Below, piece by piece: positions 46,463-56,523 of a DNA stretch of 64,000 bases; position 1 is the first letter of the stretch; each line of letters begins with the position of its first letter. The notes beneath the pieces are model-generated. The model was given only the letters and a program-made list of their open reading frames with translations, did not search any database and had not been told where the DNA came from. Source of the DNA: Sva-07 sp963728195 (GTDB taxonomy: Bacteria; Actinomycetota; Acidimicrobiia; Acidimicrobiales; Ilumatobacteraceae); NCBI GenBank assembly GCA_963728195.1, contig CAVSIX010000006.1, positions 124,001 through 188,000 of the forward strand, given 5' to 3'. The translations under genes and the position numbers were made by a program.

Positions 46463-47794
46463 ATGCAGTTCGGCACCGACGGTGTCCGTGGTGTCGCACT
46501 CACCGAACTGACCACCGGCTTCGCCACGCGTCTCGGCCGCGCCGCGGCGCGGGTACTCGGCTCCGACGGCGTGACCACGGTGGTGGTCGGTGGCGACACC
46601 CGCGAATCGACCGACCTGCTCGACCGAGCGCTCTGCGAGGGGTTCGCCGCCGAAGGCATCGACGTGGTGCGACTGGGCGTTGCGCCCACCCCGCAGGTCG
46701 CATTCGAGGCCCAGCGACTCGATGCGTTGGGCGCCGTCGTGTCGGCGTCGCACAATGCGTGGACCGACAACGGGATCAAGCTGTTCGCTCGCGGTGGGGT
46801 GAAGTTGTCCGACGAGATCGAGCGCCGGATCGAAGCCGAGCTCGTCGCCCTCAACGCCGAGACAAGAGCCCAGGCGGGCCCTGCCGGACGGGTGACCGAC
46901 GCCAGCGCCGATCACGAGGCATACATCGCTCACGTCCTCGGCTTCCTCGACGGACTGCGCCTCGACGGGCTGCGTATCGTGCTCGATGCGGCGAACGGCG
47001 CCGGCCACCTGATCGGTCCCGAGGTCCTGCGGGCGGCGGGAGCGCACGTGACCGTGGTGGCGGCATCGCCCGACGGCCGCAACATCAACGACCGTTGCGG
47101 CGCAACGGCGCCGTCGTTGGTGGCGGCAGCCGTGGCCGAACACGGCGCCGACGTCGGCATCGCCCTCGACGGCGACGCCGACCGGCTGATCGCCGTCGAC
47201 CACACGGGCAGGATCGTCGACGGCGACCACATCATCGCCATCGTCGCCACCGATCTGCGTGAACGTGGAGCGCTGCGGCACGACACCGTGGTGGTGACCG
47301 TGATGACCAACCTCGGGTTCCACATCGCGATGCGCACCGCCGGCATCGAGGTGGTCGAGACCGCGGTCGGCGACCGGTACGTGCTCGAAGCGCTCGGGGT
47401 CGGCGGTTTCTCGCTCGGCGGCGAACAGTCCGGACACGTGATCTTCGCCGACCACGCGACCACCGGTGACGGCATCCTGACCGCCGTCGCCCTGCTCGAT
47501 GCGGTGCAGCGCGCCGGGCGCCCACTGGCCGACATCGCCGAGCAGGCGATGACGTCGCTGCCACAGTTGCTCGTCAACGTCCGCGTCGCACATCGCCTGC
47601 CCGACGTGGCCGAACGGCTCGCCGACGAGATCGCCGAGGCCCGAGCGGTCCTCGGCGACAACGGCCGCATCCTCGTGCGGGCGAGCGGTACCGAACCGCT
47701 CGTGCGCGTGATGGTGGAAGCACCGACCCACGACGAGGCCGAAGCGGTCGCCAGCCGGCTGGCCGACGCCGCCCGACGTCTCGCCGGAACCTGA
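46463..47794 (+). CDS. glmM: Phosphoglucosamine mutase
   Basis: 443 residues. GlmM converts glucosamine-6-phosphate to glucosamine-1-phosphate for peptidoglycan precursors. The N-terminus is FGTDGVRGVA. The phosphoserine is S96 in SASHNAWTDNGIKLF. The Mg loop is DGDADR (about 237-242). The sugar-binding GGEQSGH and the C-terminal phosphate loop RASGTEPLVRVMVEA are present. The ATG at 46463 fits the family; upstream in-frame codons lie in rpsI. Confidence 0.98.
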   Translation: MQFGTDGVRGVALTELTTGFATRLGRAAARVLGSDGVTTVVVGGDTRESTDLLDRALCEGFAAEGIDVVRLGVAPTPQVAFEAQRLDALGAVVSASHNAWTDNGIKLFARGGVKLSDEIERRIEAELVALNAETRAQAGPAGRVTDASADHEAYIAHVLGFLDGLRLDGLRIVLDAANGAGHLIGPEVLRAAGAHVTVVAASPDGRNINDRCGATAPSLVAAAVAEHGADVGIALDGDADRLIAVDHTGRIVDGDHIIAIVATDLRERGALRHDTVVVTVMTNLGFHIAMRTAGIEVVETAVGDRYVLEALGVGGFSLGGEQSGHVIFADHATTGDGILTAVALLDAVQRAGRPLADIAEQAMTSLPQLLVNVRVAHRLPDVAERLADEIAEARAVLGDNGRILVRASGTEPLVRVMVEAPTHDEAEAVASRLADAARRLAGT

Positions 47795-47820
47795 GCTCAT
47801 CGCGCGTGACGGTCGTCGCC

Positions 47821-47849
47821 CTGAACGTCCGCAATATCGGCAGTAGCCT
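47821..47849 (+). promoter_or_regulatory. Possible promoter of the glmS-like gene
   Basis: -35 CTGAAC (47821-47826), 17-bp spacer, -10 TAGCCT (47844-47849), 8 bp before the ATG, which would give a nearly leaderless transcript. The -35 is weak. Confidence 0.35.
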
Positions 47850-47857
47850 GGACCGAC

Positions 47858-50800
47858 ATGTGCGGCATCATCGGGATCGTCAGCCGACCACCGACGCGAG
47901 CGACTCCGGCCGCCGCTGATCTGATCGCCGGATTGGACCGGGCGATCGACGCAATGTCCTCGACGCCGAGCGACGTCGTGGCAGCGACCGGGCGGGCCGG
48001 CTCCGTCGACGAGGCACTGCGAGGTCTGCCCGGTGTGCTGGCGCTGGTCGGCCATGTCGATGTCGTCGCTGCGATCACCTCGCGTCTCGATCAACTCGAC
48101 GCTGCGACGTCGGAGATCGAACGCGGGCTCGACGCGAACGCCGAACAGCTCGGCGCCGACGATCTCGAACGCGCCAACGCCGAGTTGATCGACCTGAAGG
48201 ATGCGCTGTGGGCGATCCGCCACGATCGGCTGCGTACCGCCCGCCAGGTCGAAGCGCTCGCCGGGCGCGATGCGCCGGTGTCGGCCCTGAGCGGCTACCT
48301 CGCCGTCCAGCAGGCGTTCTCGGCGATCGACCGCCTGGAGGTCCGCGGACGCGATTCCGCCGGGCTGCACGTGTTCGTCTGGGGCCACGACATCGACGCC
48401 GGTTCGCTCGCCACGCTGGTCGCCGAACGTGGCACCGACCCGCTGTTCCAGTCGGGTGCGGTGGTCGAAGCCGGCGACTGCCTGTCGTTCGTGTACAAGG
48501 CCGCCGCCGAGATCGGCGAGCTGGGTGACAACACCGCCGCCCTTCGCCAGGCGTTGAGCGCCGACCCGCTGCTGCGACGGGCGCTGCAGTCACCCGCGGC
48601 ACGTGTGGCGATCCTCGGCCACACACGCTGGGCGAGCGTCGGCATCATCAGCGAGCCGAACACGCACCCGCTCAATTCGTTCGAACTCGAGCAGCCGGGC
48701 GGTACGCACGTGCCCTACGTCGTCGCTGCCCTCAACGGCGACGTCGACAACCATGCCGACCTGCGGGTCGAGCACGAGCTGCGGATCGCGTCGACGATCA
48801 CGACCGACGCCAAGGTCATCCCGGCGCTCGTCGCCCGCCACGCGGGTGCAGCCACCCTCACCGAGGCATTCCGGCGTACGGTCAACGAGTTCGAAGGCTC
48901 GGTGGCGATCGGCGTCGCCAGCGCCGAGGCTCCCTCCCAACTGTTCCTCGCGCTGTGCGGCAGCGGCCAGGGTCTCTACGTCGGCCTCGCCGACGACTGT
49001 TACATCGTGGCGAGCGAGCCGTACGGCGTCGTCGAGGAGACGCCACGGTACGTCCGCATGGACGGCGAGCACGGCGGCGAGATCGTCGTGCTCGACGGCG
49101 AGCATGCCGGCGAGCTCGACGCGATCGTCCGCCTCGGCTACGACGGCTCTGCGCACCCTGTCGACGCCGACGACGTGATCACCGCCGAGGTGACCACTCG
49201 CGACATCAACCGCGGCGATGCCCCGCATTTCCTGCTCAAGGAGATCTCGGAGGCGCCGGTCAGCTTCGCCAAGACCCTGCGCGGCAAGATCCTCGATCGT
49301 GACGGCCTCCTGCACGCCGACGTGGGAGAGCGCGCACTTCCCCGGGCGGTGGCCGATCGTCTCGCCGCCGGCACGATCACCAGGATCCGGGTGATCGGGC
49401 AGGGCACTGCGGCCGTTGCCGGTCAGAGCACCGCCACGATCCTCGACGAGCTCACCGACGCCCGGCTCGACGTCGCCGCGATCACCGCCACCGAGCTGTC
49501 CGGCTTCGGCATGCGGCCCGACATGAGCGACACGCTCGCCATCGCCGTCAGCCAGTCCGGTACGACCACCGACACCAACCGCACCGTCGATCTCCTGCGT
49601 TCCCGGGGAGCGGCTGTCATCGGCATCGTCAACCGGCGCAGCAGCGACCTGACCGACAAGGCCGACGGTGTGCTGTACACCTCCGACGGCCGCGACGTCG
49701 AGATGAGCGTTGCGTCCACCAAGGCGTTCTACGCGCAGGTGGCCGCCGGTGCGCTGCTCTCGTGTGCAATCGCCGAGGCGTCGGGTCTCGGCGACGAACG
49801 GCGCCGGTCCGATCTGCTCGCATCGCTGCGCGAACTCCCCGATGCGATGCGCGTGGTGTTGGAGCGCCGTGAGGTCGTCGCCGACGCCGCGCGGCGACTC
49901 GCGCCGTCGAGGCGCTACTGGGCCGTGGTCGGCAACGGGCCGAACAAGGTCGCAGCCGAAGAGGTCCGGATCAAGCTGAGCGAGCTGTGCTACAAGTCGA
50001 TGGCCTGTGACTCCACCGAGGACAAGAAGCACATCGACCTGTCGTCCGAGCCGCTGATCCTCGTGTGCGCCGCCGGGCTCGTCGGCTCGACCGCCGACGA
50101 CGTCGCCAAGGAGGTCGCGATCTTCACCGCTCACAAGGCGACACCGATCGTGATCGCGAACGATGGCGAGAGCCGTTACCACGCCGCCGCGACGATCAAT
50201 GTTCCTGCGGTCGATCCGGCGCTCGGCTTCGTGCTCTCGGCGATGGCCGGTCATCTCTTCGGCTACGAGGCGGCGCTCGCCATCGACGCCTCGGCGCATC
50301 CGCTGCGTGAGGCGCGTGAGACCATCGAGCGGCTGATCGCCGAGCACCTGTCGGGCGACGACGTCGTGGCACGGCTGCGTGGCGAGCTGCGCCAGCCGGT
50401 CGAACGCTTCCAGGACGGACTGCGATCGGGTCTGTACGACGGCCATCTCGAGGCCTCCACCGCCGCACGGCTGTACGGACTGTTGCGCGACGTGTCGTCG
50501 GACCGCCCGGTCGAGCAGTACCAGCAGCAGTCGGGCAAGGTCGGCACACCCGCCGCACTGATCGACGACGTCGTCGCCGCACTGACGCGGGCGATCGAAG
50601 AACTCACGCGGCCGATCGACACGATCAAGCATCAGGCCAAGACCGTCACGGTGGGGATCTCTCGCAGCGACGAGGACGTCATCGATCGCCCGCTCGTGCA
50701 GGCCGTCCTTGCGGCGGGCGCCGGCCGAGACGTGCTCAGCTATCGCACATTGCGAGTGCTCGCAGATCTCGATCCGGCCGTCGCCGACGTGCACGGCTAC

Positions 50801-51220
50801 ACCCGGTACCGCATCGACGGCGACATGATCTCGATCATCGATCGCGGGGGGATCTCGCGTGAGCTGCCGAGCCGCGTCGAGCACGGATCGCAGCTGCGCG
50901 GGACCAAGCACCGGGTGGCGTCCGAGCGCGAGGTGCTGGTGGCCGTCGGGCGCAGCGACGGTCGCACGGTCGCCCTCGTCCCCGAGGTCAAGGGCGGCGA
51001 GACCACCGGCATCACGCTGCTGCACCTCGGATTCCACGATCGGCTCCCTGCGGCGGTCATGCGCGGGGTGCTGCAGGGCTACGACCGCCGCTACGACCGG
51101 TTGGTCGACTGGGTGACGGAGACCGAAGGCAGCTTCGACGAATCGCTGCTCGGTGAACTGCCCGTCGACGATCTCCTGATCGAACCGATCTCCGACGCCG
51201 CCGACCACTGGCGTCGGTGA
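47858..51220 (+). CDS. glmS: Giant glucosamine-6-phosphate synthase-like protein
   Basis: 1120 residues; ordinary GlmS has about 610. The Ntn glutaminase domain starts with catalytic C2 (MCGIIGIVS). A helical insertion of about 135 residues separates it from VRGRDSAG (162-169), HTRWASVG (255-262) and ALNGDVDNH (291-299). SIS domain 1 spans about 505-640 (VSQSGTTTDTNRTV), SIS domain 2 about 685-820. A GlmS-like tail motif KHQAKTVTVG lies near 923-932, then about 190 more residues. Adjacent glmM supports a role in making glucosamine-6-phosphate from fructose-6-phosphate and glutamine. No canonical glmS is in the window. Function is inferred. Confidence 0.85.
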   Translation: MCGIIGIVSRPPTRATPAAADLIAGLDRAIDAMSSTPSDVVAATGRAGSVDEALRGLPGVLALVGHVDVVAAITSRLDQLDAATSEIERGLDANAEQLGADDLERANAELIDLKDALWAIRHDRLRTARQVEALAGRDAPVSALSGYLAVQQAFSAIDRLEVRGRDSAGLHVFVWGHDIDAGSLATLVAERGTDPLFQSGAVVEAGDCLSFVYKAAAEIGELGDNTAALRQALSADPLLRRALQSPAARVAILGHTRWASVGIISEPNTHPLNSFELEQPGGTHVPYVVAALNGDVDNHADLRVEHELRIASTITTDAKVIPALVARHAGAATLTEAFRRTVNEFEGSVAIGVASAEAPSQLFLALCGSGQGLYVGLADDCYIVASEPYGVVEETPRYVRMDGEHGGEIVVLDGEHAGELDAIVRLGYDGSAHPVDADDVITAEVTTRDINRGDAPHFLLKEISEAPVSFAKTLRGKILDRDGLLHADVGERALPRAVADRLAAGTITRIRVIGQGTAAVAGQSTATILDELTDARLDVAAITATELSGFGMRPDMSDTLAIAVSQSGTTTDTNRTVDLLRSRGAAVIGIVNRRSSDLTDKADGVLYTSDGRDVEMSVASTKAFYAQVAAGALLSCAIAEASGLGDERRRSDLLASLRELPDAMRVVLERREVVADAARRLAPSRRYWAVVGNGPNKVAAEEVRIKLSELCYKSMACDSTEDKKHIDLSSEPLILVCAAGLVGSTADDVAKEVAIFTAHKATPIVIANDGESRYHAAATINVPAVDPALGFVLSAMAGHLFGYEAALAIDASAHPLREARETIERLIAEHLSGDDVVARLRGELRQPVERFQDGLRSGLYDGHLEASTAARLYGLLRDVSSDRPVEQYQQQSGKVGTPAALIDDVVAALTRAIEELTRPIDTIKHQAKTVTVGISRSDEDVIDRPLVQAVLAAGAGRDVLSYRTLRVLADLDPAVADVHGYTRYRIDGDMISIIDRGGISRELPSRVEHGSQLRGTKHRVASEREVLVAVGRSDGRTVALVPEVKGGETTGITLLHLGFHDRLPAAVMRGVLQGYDRRYDRLVDWVTETEGSFDESLLGELPVDDLLIEPISDAADHWRR

Positions 51221-51236
51221 CGAGGGTTTCTGTGCG

Positions 51237-51641
51237 GTGAGCGTCATCGGGATCGGCGTCGACCTCGTCGACATCGAGCGGTTCCGGCGCTCGTTGGAGC
51301 GGACCCCGTCGATGCGGACACGTCTGTTCACCGAGGTCGAGTTGGCCTACGTCGCCCCGCAGGTCGACCCCATCCCGTCGCTCGCGGCGCGCTTCGCTGC
51401 CCGGGAGGCGGTGATGAAGGCACTCGGCGTGGGCTTGGGCGCGTTCGGCTTCCAGGACGTCTGGGTCGAGCGTGCGGAATCGGGCCGGCCATCGCTCTGC
51501 TTCGCCGGCCGCGCCGCGGAGCTCGCCGCTGCGGCGGGTGTCGTGACGTGGCACGTGTCGCTCACCCACAGCGACGTGATGGCGGCGGCCTACGTCGTCG
51601 CCGACGGGCCGTCGACGCCGGGATCCGGACGTCTCGACTAG
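51237..51641 (+). CDS. acpS: Holo-[acyl-carrier-protein] synthase
   Basis: 134 residues. AcpS transfers 4'-phosphopantetheine from CoA to ACP. D9 (GIGVDLVDIERF) and E58 with K61 (ARFAAREAVMKAL) are the Mg/CoA-binding residues. WHVSLTHSDVMAAAYVVA is the C-terminal motif. The start is GTG 51237, 16 bp after the glmS-like stop. Linkage to nnrDE and alr is common in actinobacteria. Confidence 0.96.
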   Translation: MSVIGIGVDLVDIERFRRSLERTPSMRTRLFTEVELAYVAPQVDPIPSLAARFAAREAVMKALGVGLGAFGFQDVWVERAESGRPSLCFAGRAAELAAAAGVVTWHVSLTHSDVMAAAYVVADGPSTPGSGRLD

Positions 51642-51666
51642 GAGGTCGGCCGGTCGCACTGCGAAC

Positions 51667-53400
51667 ATGCTCGCCATGATCGAGCAGTACCAAGCAGCGT
51701 GGGAAGAGTTGACCGCACCGGGGGCGCAGTTCGCGACCGAGTACATCGAGGTCCGAGGGGTCCCGATCAAGGTGTTCGAGAATGCGTTGGCGAACATGCG
51801 CAGCGTGTGGGAAATGGCCCGGGGCTACGGCGACCGGGACTACGTCGTGTACGAGGACGAGCGCTACACGTTCGCCGAAGCCGATGCGATCGTGCGGGCC
51901 CTCGCCGCTCGGCTGGTCGACGTCCACGGGGTGCAGCCCGGCGACCGGGTGGCGTTGGCGATGCGCAACTACCCCGAGTGGGTGTTCGGCTACTGGGCGA
52001 CGATTTCGATCGGTGCCGCCGTCGTCGGCATGAACGCCTGGTGGACCACCGAGGAGATGCAGTTCGGGCTGTCCGATTCGCGCCCGAAGGTGTTGATCGC
52101 AGATGGTGAGCGCGTCGCGCGGGTGTTGCCCGTGCTCGACGGGTTGCGCACCGAAGCGCCGCTGGTCGTGATGACCGTTCGGTACGACGGTGAGCTTCCC
52201 GACGACGCCGAGCGGTGGGAGGACGTCATCGATCCCGCCGATGCCCCGCCGGATCTTCCCGCCGTCGACATCGACCCCGACGACGACGCCTGCATCTTCT
52301 ACACCTCCGGGACGACAGGCTTCCCGAAAGGGGCGCAGCTCACTCACCGCGGCTCGGTGCACAACCTGCTCAACATCATCTTCATGACCACGGTGGCAGG
52401 ACTGGCCGCAGCGAAGGCCGGCGTCGTGGCGCCGCCGGCCCCGACCGACGAGAACGGTCAGGCCAGGCAGGCCGTCTTCATGGCACCGACCCCGCTGTTC
52501 CACGTGACGGCGAACAACTGCCTGCTGCACCCGGCCACCATCTCCGGTGGGCGGATCGTGCTCACGTACAAGTGGGATGCCGGTCGGGCGCTCGAGCTGA
52601 TCGAACGCGAAGGGGTCACCAACTTCTCGGGTGTGCCGACGATGAGCCGCGAGCTGTTGATGCACCCGGACTGGGAGAAGCGCAACACGTCGACGCTCTC
52701 GGGGATGGGCGGTGGGGGTGCGCCCCTGCAGCCCGACCTGGTCGACAAGATCGACCGGTCGCTCGCCGGCGGAGCACCGAGCACCGGCTACGGGCTCACC
52801 GAGACCCACGGCATCGTCACCGCCAACTCCGGCAGTCTCTACGTCGCAAAGCCGTCGTCGTGCGGGCGCGTCGTTCCGACCCTGGAGGCGAAGCTCGTCG
52901 ACGAGAACGACAACGAGGTGCCCGCCGGTGAGCCCGGCGAGCTCTGCGTGCGAGGCGCCGTCGTGATCAAGGGCTACCTCAACCGGCCCGATGCGACCGC
53001 GGACTCGATCCCCGAGGGCTGGTTCCACACCGGTGACATCGCCACGATCGACGACGACGGGTTCGTGTTCATCGTCGATCGCCTCAAGGACATGGTGCTT
53101 CGCGGCGGCGAGAACGTGTACTGCTCCGAGGTCGAGTCGGCCATCTACGAACTCGACGGCGTGGCCGAGGTGGCGGTGTTCGGCGTGCCCGACGACCGGC
53201 TCGGTGAGATCGTCGGGGCGGCGATCGTCATGTCGCCGGGTGCCACGATGACCGAGGAACAGCTGATGGCCCGTCTCGGCGATCGCCTCGCCAAGTTCAA
53301 GTTGCCCGAACGGGTGTGGTTCCTCGACGACGGCCTGCCGCGCAACGCGAACGGCAAGTTCGTCAAACGGGACCTGAAGGAGTCACTGCTCGGCGCCTGA
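51667..53400 (+). CDS. AMP-forming acyl-CoA synthetase
   Basis: 577 residues, ANL superfamily. The P-loop-like FYTSGTTGFPKG is at about 212-223. GYGLTETHG lies near 376-384. TGDIATIDDDGFVFIVDRLKDMVLRGGENV forms the hinge at about 455-485. The C-terminal catalytic lysine is in NANGKFVKRDL. The substrate is probably a fatty or other carboxylic acid. It sits between acpS and nnrDE and probably shares their transcript. The ATG at 51667 or 51676 may be used. Confidence 0.93.
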   Translation: MLAMIEQYQAAWEELTAPGAQFATEYIEVRGVPIKVFENALANMRSVWEMARGYGDRDYVVYEDERYTFAEADAIVRALAARLVDVHGVQPGDRVALAMRNYPEWVFGYWATISIGAAVVGMNAWWTTEEMQFGLSDSRPKVLIADGERVARVLPVLDGLRTEAPLVVMTVRYDGELPDDAERWEDVIDPADAPPDLPAVDIDPDDDACIFYTSGTTGFPKGAQLTHRGSVHNLLNIIFMTTVAGLAAAKAGVVAPPAPTDENGQARQAVFMAPTPLFHVTANNCLLHPATISGGRIVLTYKWDAGRALELIEREGVTNFSGVPTMSRELLMHPDWEKRNTSTLSGMGGGGAPLQPDLVDKIDRSLAGGAPSTGYGLTETHGIVTANSGSLYVAKPSSCGRVVPTLEAKLVDENDNEVPAGEPGELCVRGAVVIKGYLNRPDATADSIPEGWFHTGDIATIDDDGFVFIVDRLKDMVLRGGENVYCSEVESAIYELDGVAEVAVFGVPDDRLGEIVGAAIVMSPGATMTEEQLMARLGDRLAKFKLPERVWFLDDGLPRNANGKFVKRDLKESLLGA

Positions 53401-53451
53401 GTGCGCCGGGTCGTGTGACGTCGACCGACCCCGCTCGTTACGCTCGCGGAC

Positions 53452-54819
53452 GTGATCCCGATCGTGACGCCGGAGGAGATGAGGGCGATCGACGCCGCCG
53501 CTCCCGAACCGGTCGAGGAACTGATCGATCGGGCGGGGCGGGCGACCGCACGGGTCGCCCTCGACATGCTCGGTGGCGCGTACGGCCGGGTCGTCGACGT
53601 GCTCGCCGGCGGCGGCAACAACGGCAACGACGGGCGGACGGCGGCCACCTACCTGCGCCGACGTGGGGTCATGGTGCACATCGTCGACGCAACGGAGGCG
53701 CCGCCGGTGCTGCCGCCCTGCGATCTCGTCATCGACGCGGCGTACGGAACCGGGTTTCGTGGCGACTGGAGCGCTCCCGACATCGTGTCGAGAAGCGGCG
53801 ATCGTCCGAAGGTGCTCGCCGTCGACATCCCGAGCGGGGTCGATGCGCTCACCGGCGACGCAGGTGCCGGCGTGCTCGCCGCGGATCGGACCGTGACGTT
53901 CCAGGCGCTGAAGCCCGGACTCGTCTTCGGCGCCGGTGCCGAGTCGAGCGGGGTGATCGACGTCGTCGACATCGGACTCGACGTGTCACGAGCGACACAG
54001 CATCTCGTCGAGCGGTGCGACGTTGCCGCGTGGTGGCCGAGCCGGGCCGGCGATGCGCACAAGTGGAACGGGGCGGTTCGAGTGGTGGCCGGGAGTCCCG
54101 GCATGCTCGGCGCCGGGCGGATGAGCGCCGAAGCCGCGGCCCGTTGCGGTGCGGGCCTGGTGACGTTGTCGAGTCCCGGCATCGACCCCGAGGCGCGCAG
54201 CGAGATCATCCAGCGCCGCATTCCGGCGAGCGGTTTCGACCACGAGGTGCTGAGCGATCTCGACCGGTTCGGCGCACTCGTCATCGGACCCGGTCTCGGC
54301 CGTGAGGAGGCGACGATCACGTCGGCGCGCCGTCTGATCGCCGATGCAACGCTGCCGGTCGTCATCGACGGCGACGGCATCTTCGCGGCCACCTGGAGCG
54401 CCGATGGCGCCGCGCCGCTGTTGCGACCGCGCGGGCGCCCCACGGTGATCACCCCGCACGACGGCGAGTTCGCACTGCTGACCGGCCACCGGCCGGGCGC
54501 CGACCGCGTGGCGGCGACCCGGGCACTCGCCGCCGACCTCGACGTCGTCGTGCTGCTCAAGGGTCCGGTCACCGTCGTCGCGACGCCTCGCGGCGAGGCG
54601 CTGCTGGTCGATCACGGCGACGAACGGCTGGCCACGGCCGGTTCGGGTGACGTGCTCTCGGGGATGATCGCGACGCTGCTCGCGTCGGGCGTCGCCCCCG
54701 GGCGTGCCGGCGCAGCCGCGGCCTGGCTCCATGCGGATGCGGCACGGCGCGGCCCGCGGCGCGGGCTGCTCGCCGGTGACATCATCGAGCTGATCCCGTC
54801 GGCCCTCGGATCGTTGTGA
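53452..54819 (+). CDS. nnrD: Bifunctional NAD(P)H-hydrate epimerase / ADP-dependent dehydratase
   Basis: 455 residues, fusion of a YjeF-N epimerase (about 1-205, LAGGGNNGNDGRTAA) and an ADP-dependent dehydratase of the ribokinase fold (about 210-450). In the second, GPGLGREE and TAGSGDVLSGMIATLLASG carry the nucleotide site and catalytic aspartate. The enzyme repairs hydrated NADH and NADPH. The start is GTG 53452; the stop overlaps the alr GTG. The fused form is common in bacteria. Confidence 0.96.
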   Translation: MIPIVTPEEMRAIDAAAPEPVEELIDRAGRATARVALDMLGGAYGRVVDVLAGGGNNGNDGRTAATYLRRRGVMVHIVDATEAPPVLPPCDLVIDAAYGTGFRGDWSAPDIVSRSGDRPKVLAVDIPSGVDALTGDAGAGVLAADRTVTFQALKPGLVFGAGAESSGVIDVVDIGLDVSRATQHLVERCDVAAWWPSRAGDAHKWNGAVRVVAGSPGMLGAGRMSAEAAARCGAGLVTLSSPGIDPEARSEIIQRRIPASGFDHEVLSDLDRFGALVIGPGLGREEATITSARRLIADATLPVVIDGDGIFAATWSADGAAPLLRPRGRPTVITPHDGEFALLTGHRPGADRVAATRALAADLDVVVLLKGPVTVVATPRGEALLVDHGDERLATAGSGDVLSGMIATLLASGVAPGRAGAAAAWLHADAARRGPRRGLLAGDIIELIPSALGSL

Positions 54820-55997
54820 GCCGACCCGACATCGCCACACGTTGGGCCTGGGTCGACGTCGACCACGATGCGATCCGTCACAACGTCGAGTACCTCCGCG
54901 CCGTCGTGGCGCCGAGTTCGCTGTGGGCGGTCGTCAAGGCCGGTGGGTACGGCCACGGCGCCGCCGAGGTCGCGCGGACGGCGCTGGAGGCCGGGGCGCA
55001 GGGACTCTGCGTGGCGTTGGTCAGCGAGGGTGCACAGCTGCGAGCCGCCGGGATCGACGCACCGATCCTCGTGCTCAGTGAGCAGCCGGTCGACGTCGTC
55101 GACGACATCGTCCGGTTCCGGCTGATGGCGACGGTGTACACGGTGGCGTTCGTCGATGCGCTCGCCGCTGCCGCACGCGATCGTGGCGTCGAGGGGGTGC
55201 CGGTGCACCTCAAGGTCGACACCGGCATGCAACGCGTCGGTGTCGAGGCCGGTGGCGCAGCGCCGTTGGTCGCCGCGATCGACGAGCAGGGGTCGGCGCT
55301 GCGCCTCGTGGGCGTGTTCACGCACCTTGCGATGGCCGATCAGCCCGACGACGACTTCAGCGACCTGCAACTGGCGCGCTTCGACGCTGTGCTCGAAGCG
55401 CTGGCACTGCCCGGACCGGTGCTCGTCCACGCCGCGAACTCCGCCGGAGCGTTGGCGAACCGCGCTGCGCGGCGCTCCTTCGTGCGCGCCGGGATCGCCG
55501 TCTACGGCATCTCGCCCGGCCACGGTGTCGACTCGTTGTGCCACGAGCTGCGCCCGGCGATGTCGGTCAAGGCCCGCGTCTCGTACATCAAGCGGGTGGC
55601 GGCCGGCAGCGGCATCTCGTACGGATTGCGGCACACGTTCGCGTCGGACACGACGGTGGCGACCGTGCCGATCGGCTACGCCGACGGGGTGCCCCGACGC
55701 CTCTTCGAAGTGGGTGGCCACGTGTTGATCAGTGGCCGCCGTCTCCCGATCGTCGGCGTCGTCACCATGGACCAGCTCATGGTCGACTGCGGCGACGTTG
55801 CCGTCGACGTCGGCGACGAGGTGGTGCTGATCGGCGACCAGGAGGGACCGGACGGTCCTCAGCGCATCCGCGCCGAGGACTGGGCCGACCTGCTCGGCAC
55901 GATCGGCTACGAGATCGTGTGCGGCATCGGCGGTCGTGTGCCACGCCGCCACCGCCGTAACATCGACCAGGCAATGTTGGGTCGTGAAGATGCTTGA
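54816..55997 (+). CDS. alr: Alanine racemase
   Basis: 393 residues. PLP-dependent conversion of L- to D-alanine for peptidoglycan. K41 in VVKAGGYGHGA binds PLP, and Y269 in ISYGLRHTF is the second catalytic base. GYADGVPRRL and the C-terminal MDQLMVDCG are family motifs. It overlaps nnrD by 4 bp and tsaE at the 3' end, suggesting one operon. Confidence 0.97.
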   Translation: MSRPDIATRWAWVDVDHDAIRHNVEYLRAVVAPSSLWAVVKAGGYGHGAAEVARTALEAGAQGLCVALVSEGAQLRAAGIDAPILVLSEQPVDVVDDIVRFRLMATVYTVAFVDALAAAARDRGVEGVPVHLKVDTGMQRVGVEAGGAAPLVAAIDEQGSALRLVGVFTHLAMADQPDDDFSDLQLARFDAVLEALALPGPVLVHAANSAGALANRAARRSFVRAGIAVYGISPGHGVDSLCHELRPAMSVKARVSYIKRVAAGSGISYGLRHTFASDTTVATVPIGYADGVPRRLFEVGGHVLISGRRLPIVGVVTMDQLMVDCGDVAVDVGDEVVLIGDQEGPDGPQRIRAEDWADLLGTIGYEIVCGIGGRVPRRHRRNIDQAMLGREDA

Positions 55998-56523
55998 ACT
56001 GCGCGCCGCATCGCTGGCGGACACCCATGCGATCGCCGCTGCGCTCGCGGTGCTGTGCCGCCCGGGCGACATGGTCGTGCTGTCCGGCGAGATGGGCGCG
56101 GGCAAGACGGCGTTCGCCAAGGGCTTCGGCGCCGCACTGGGTGTGACGGAGCCGATCACCTCGCCGACGTTCACGCTGGTGCATTCCTACGACATCGGCG
56201 CCGGCTCGGGAAACGGGGCGAAGGCGCTGCACCATGCCGACCTGTACCGGCTCGACCGCACCGCCGAGGTCGCCGACCTCGCGTTGGACGAGCTCGCGGA
56301 GTACCAGGGGATCGTGTTGGTCGAGTGGGGTGACGTCGTCGATGCGCTGTTCGGGGACCATCTGGTGGTGCACCTCGAACCCGACTTCTCTGCCGATGAC
56401 GATGCGGCCGATGACGATGCGGTGATCGACACCGCCCGGTTGATCGAGATCTCGGCGAGCGGGCCGGAGTGGGCGTCGCGCTGGAACCGGCTCGTCGAGG
56501 CGTGTGAGGAGTTCCGGTGCTGA
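55990..56523 (+). CDS. tsaE: tRNA threonylcarbamoyladenosine ATPase TsaE
   Basis: 177 residues from ATG 55990; GTG 55984 would add two residues. TsaE is the P-loop ATPase of t6A37 synthesis. Walker A SGEMGAGKTAFAKG is at about 30-43, followed by PITSPTFTLVHSY. HADLYRLDR and VLVEWGDVV are the later family motifs. A DDDAADDDA acidic stretch lies in the C-terminal region. The start overlaps the alr stop, and the 3' end overlaps tsaB. Confidence 0.95.
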   Translation: MLELRAASLADTHAIAAALAVLCRPGDMVVLSGEMGAGKTAFAKGFGAALGVTEPITSPTFTLVHSYDIGAGSGNGAKALHHADLYRLDRTAEVADLALDELAEYQGIVLVEWGDVVDALFGDHLVVHLEPDFSADDDAADDDAVIDTARLIEISASGPEWASRWNRLVEACEEFRC

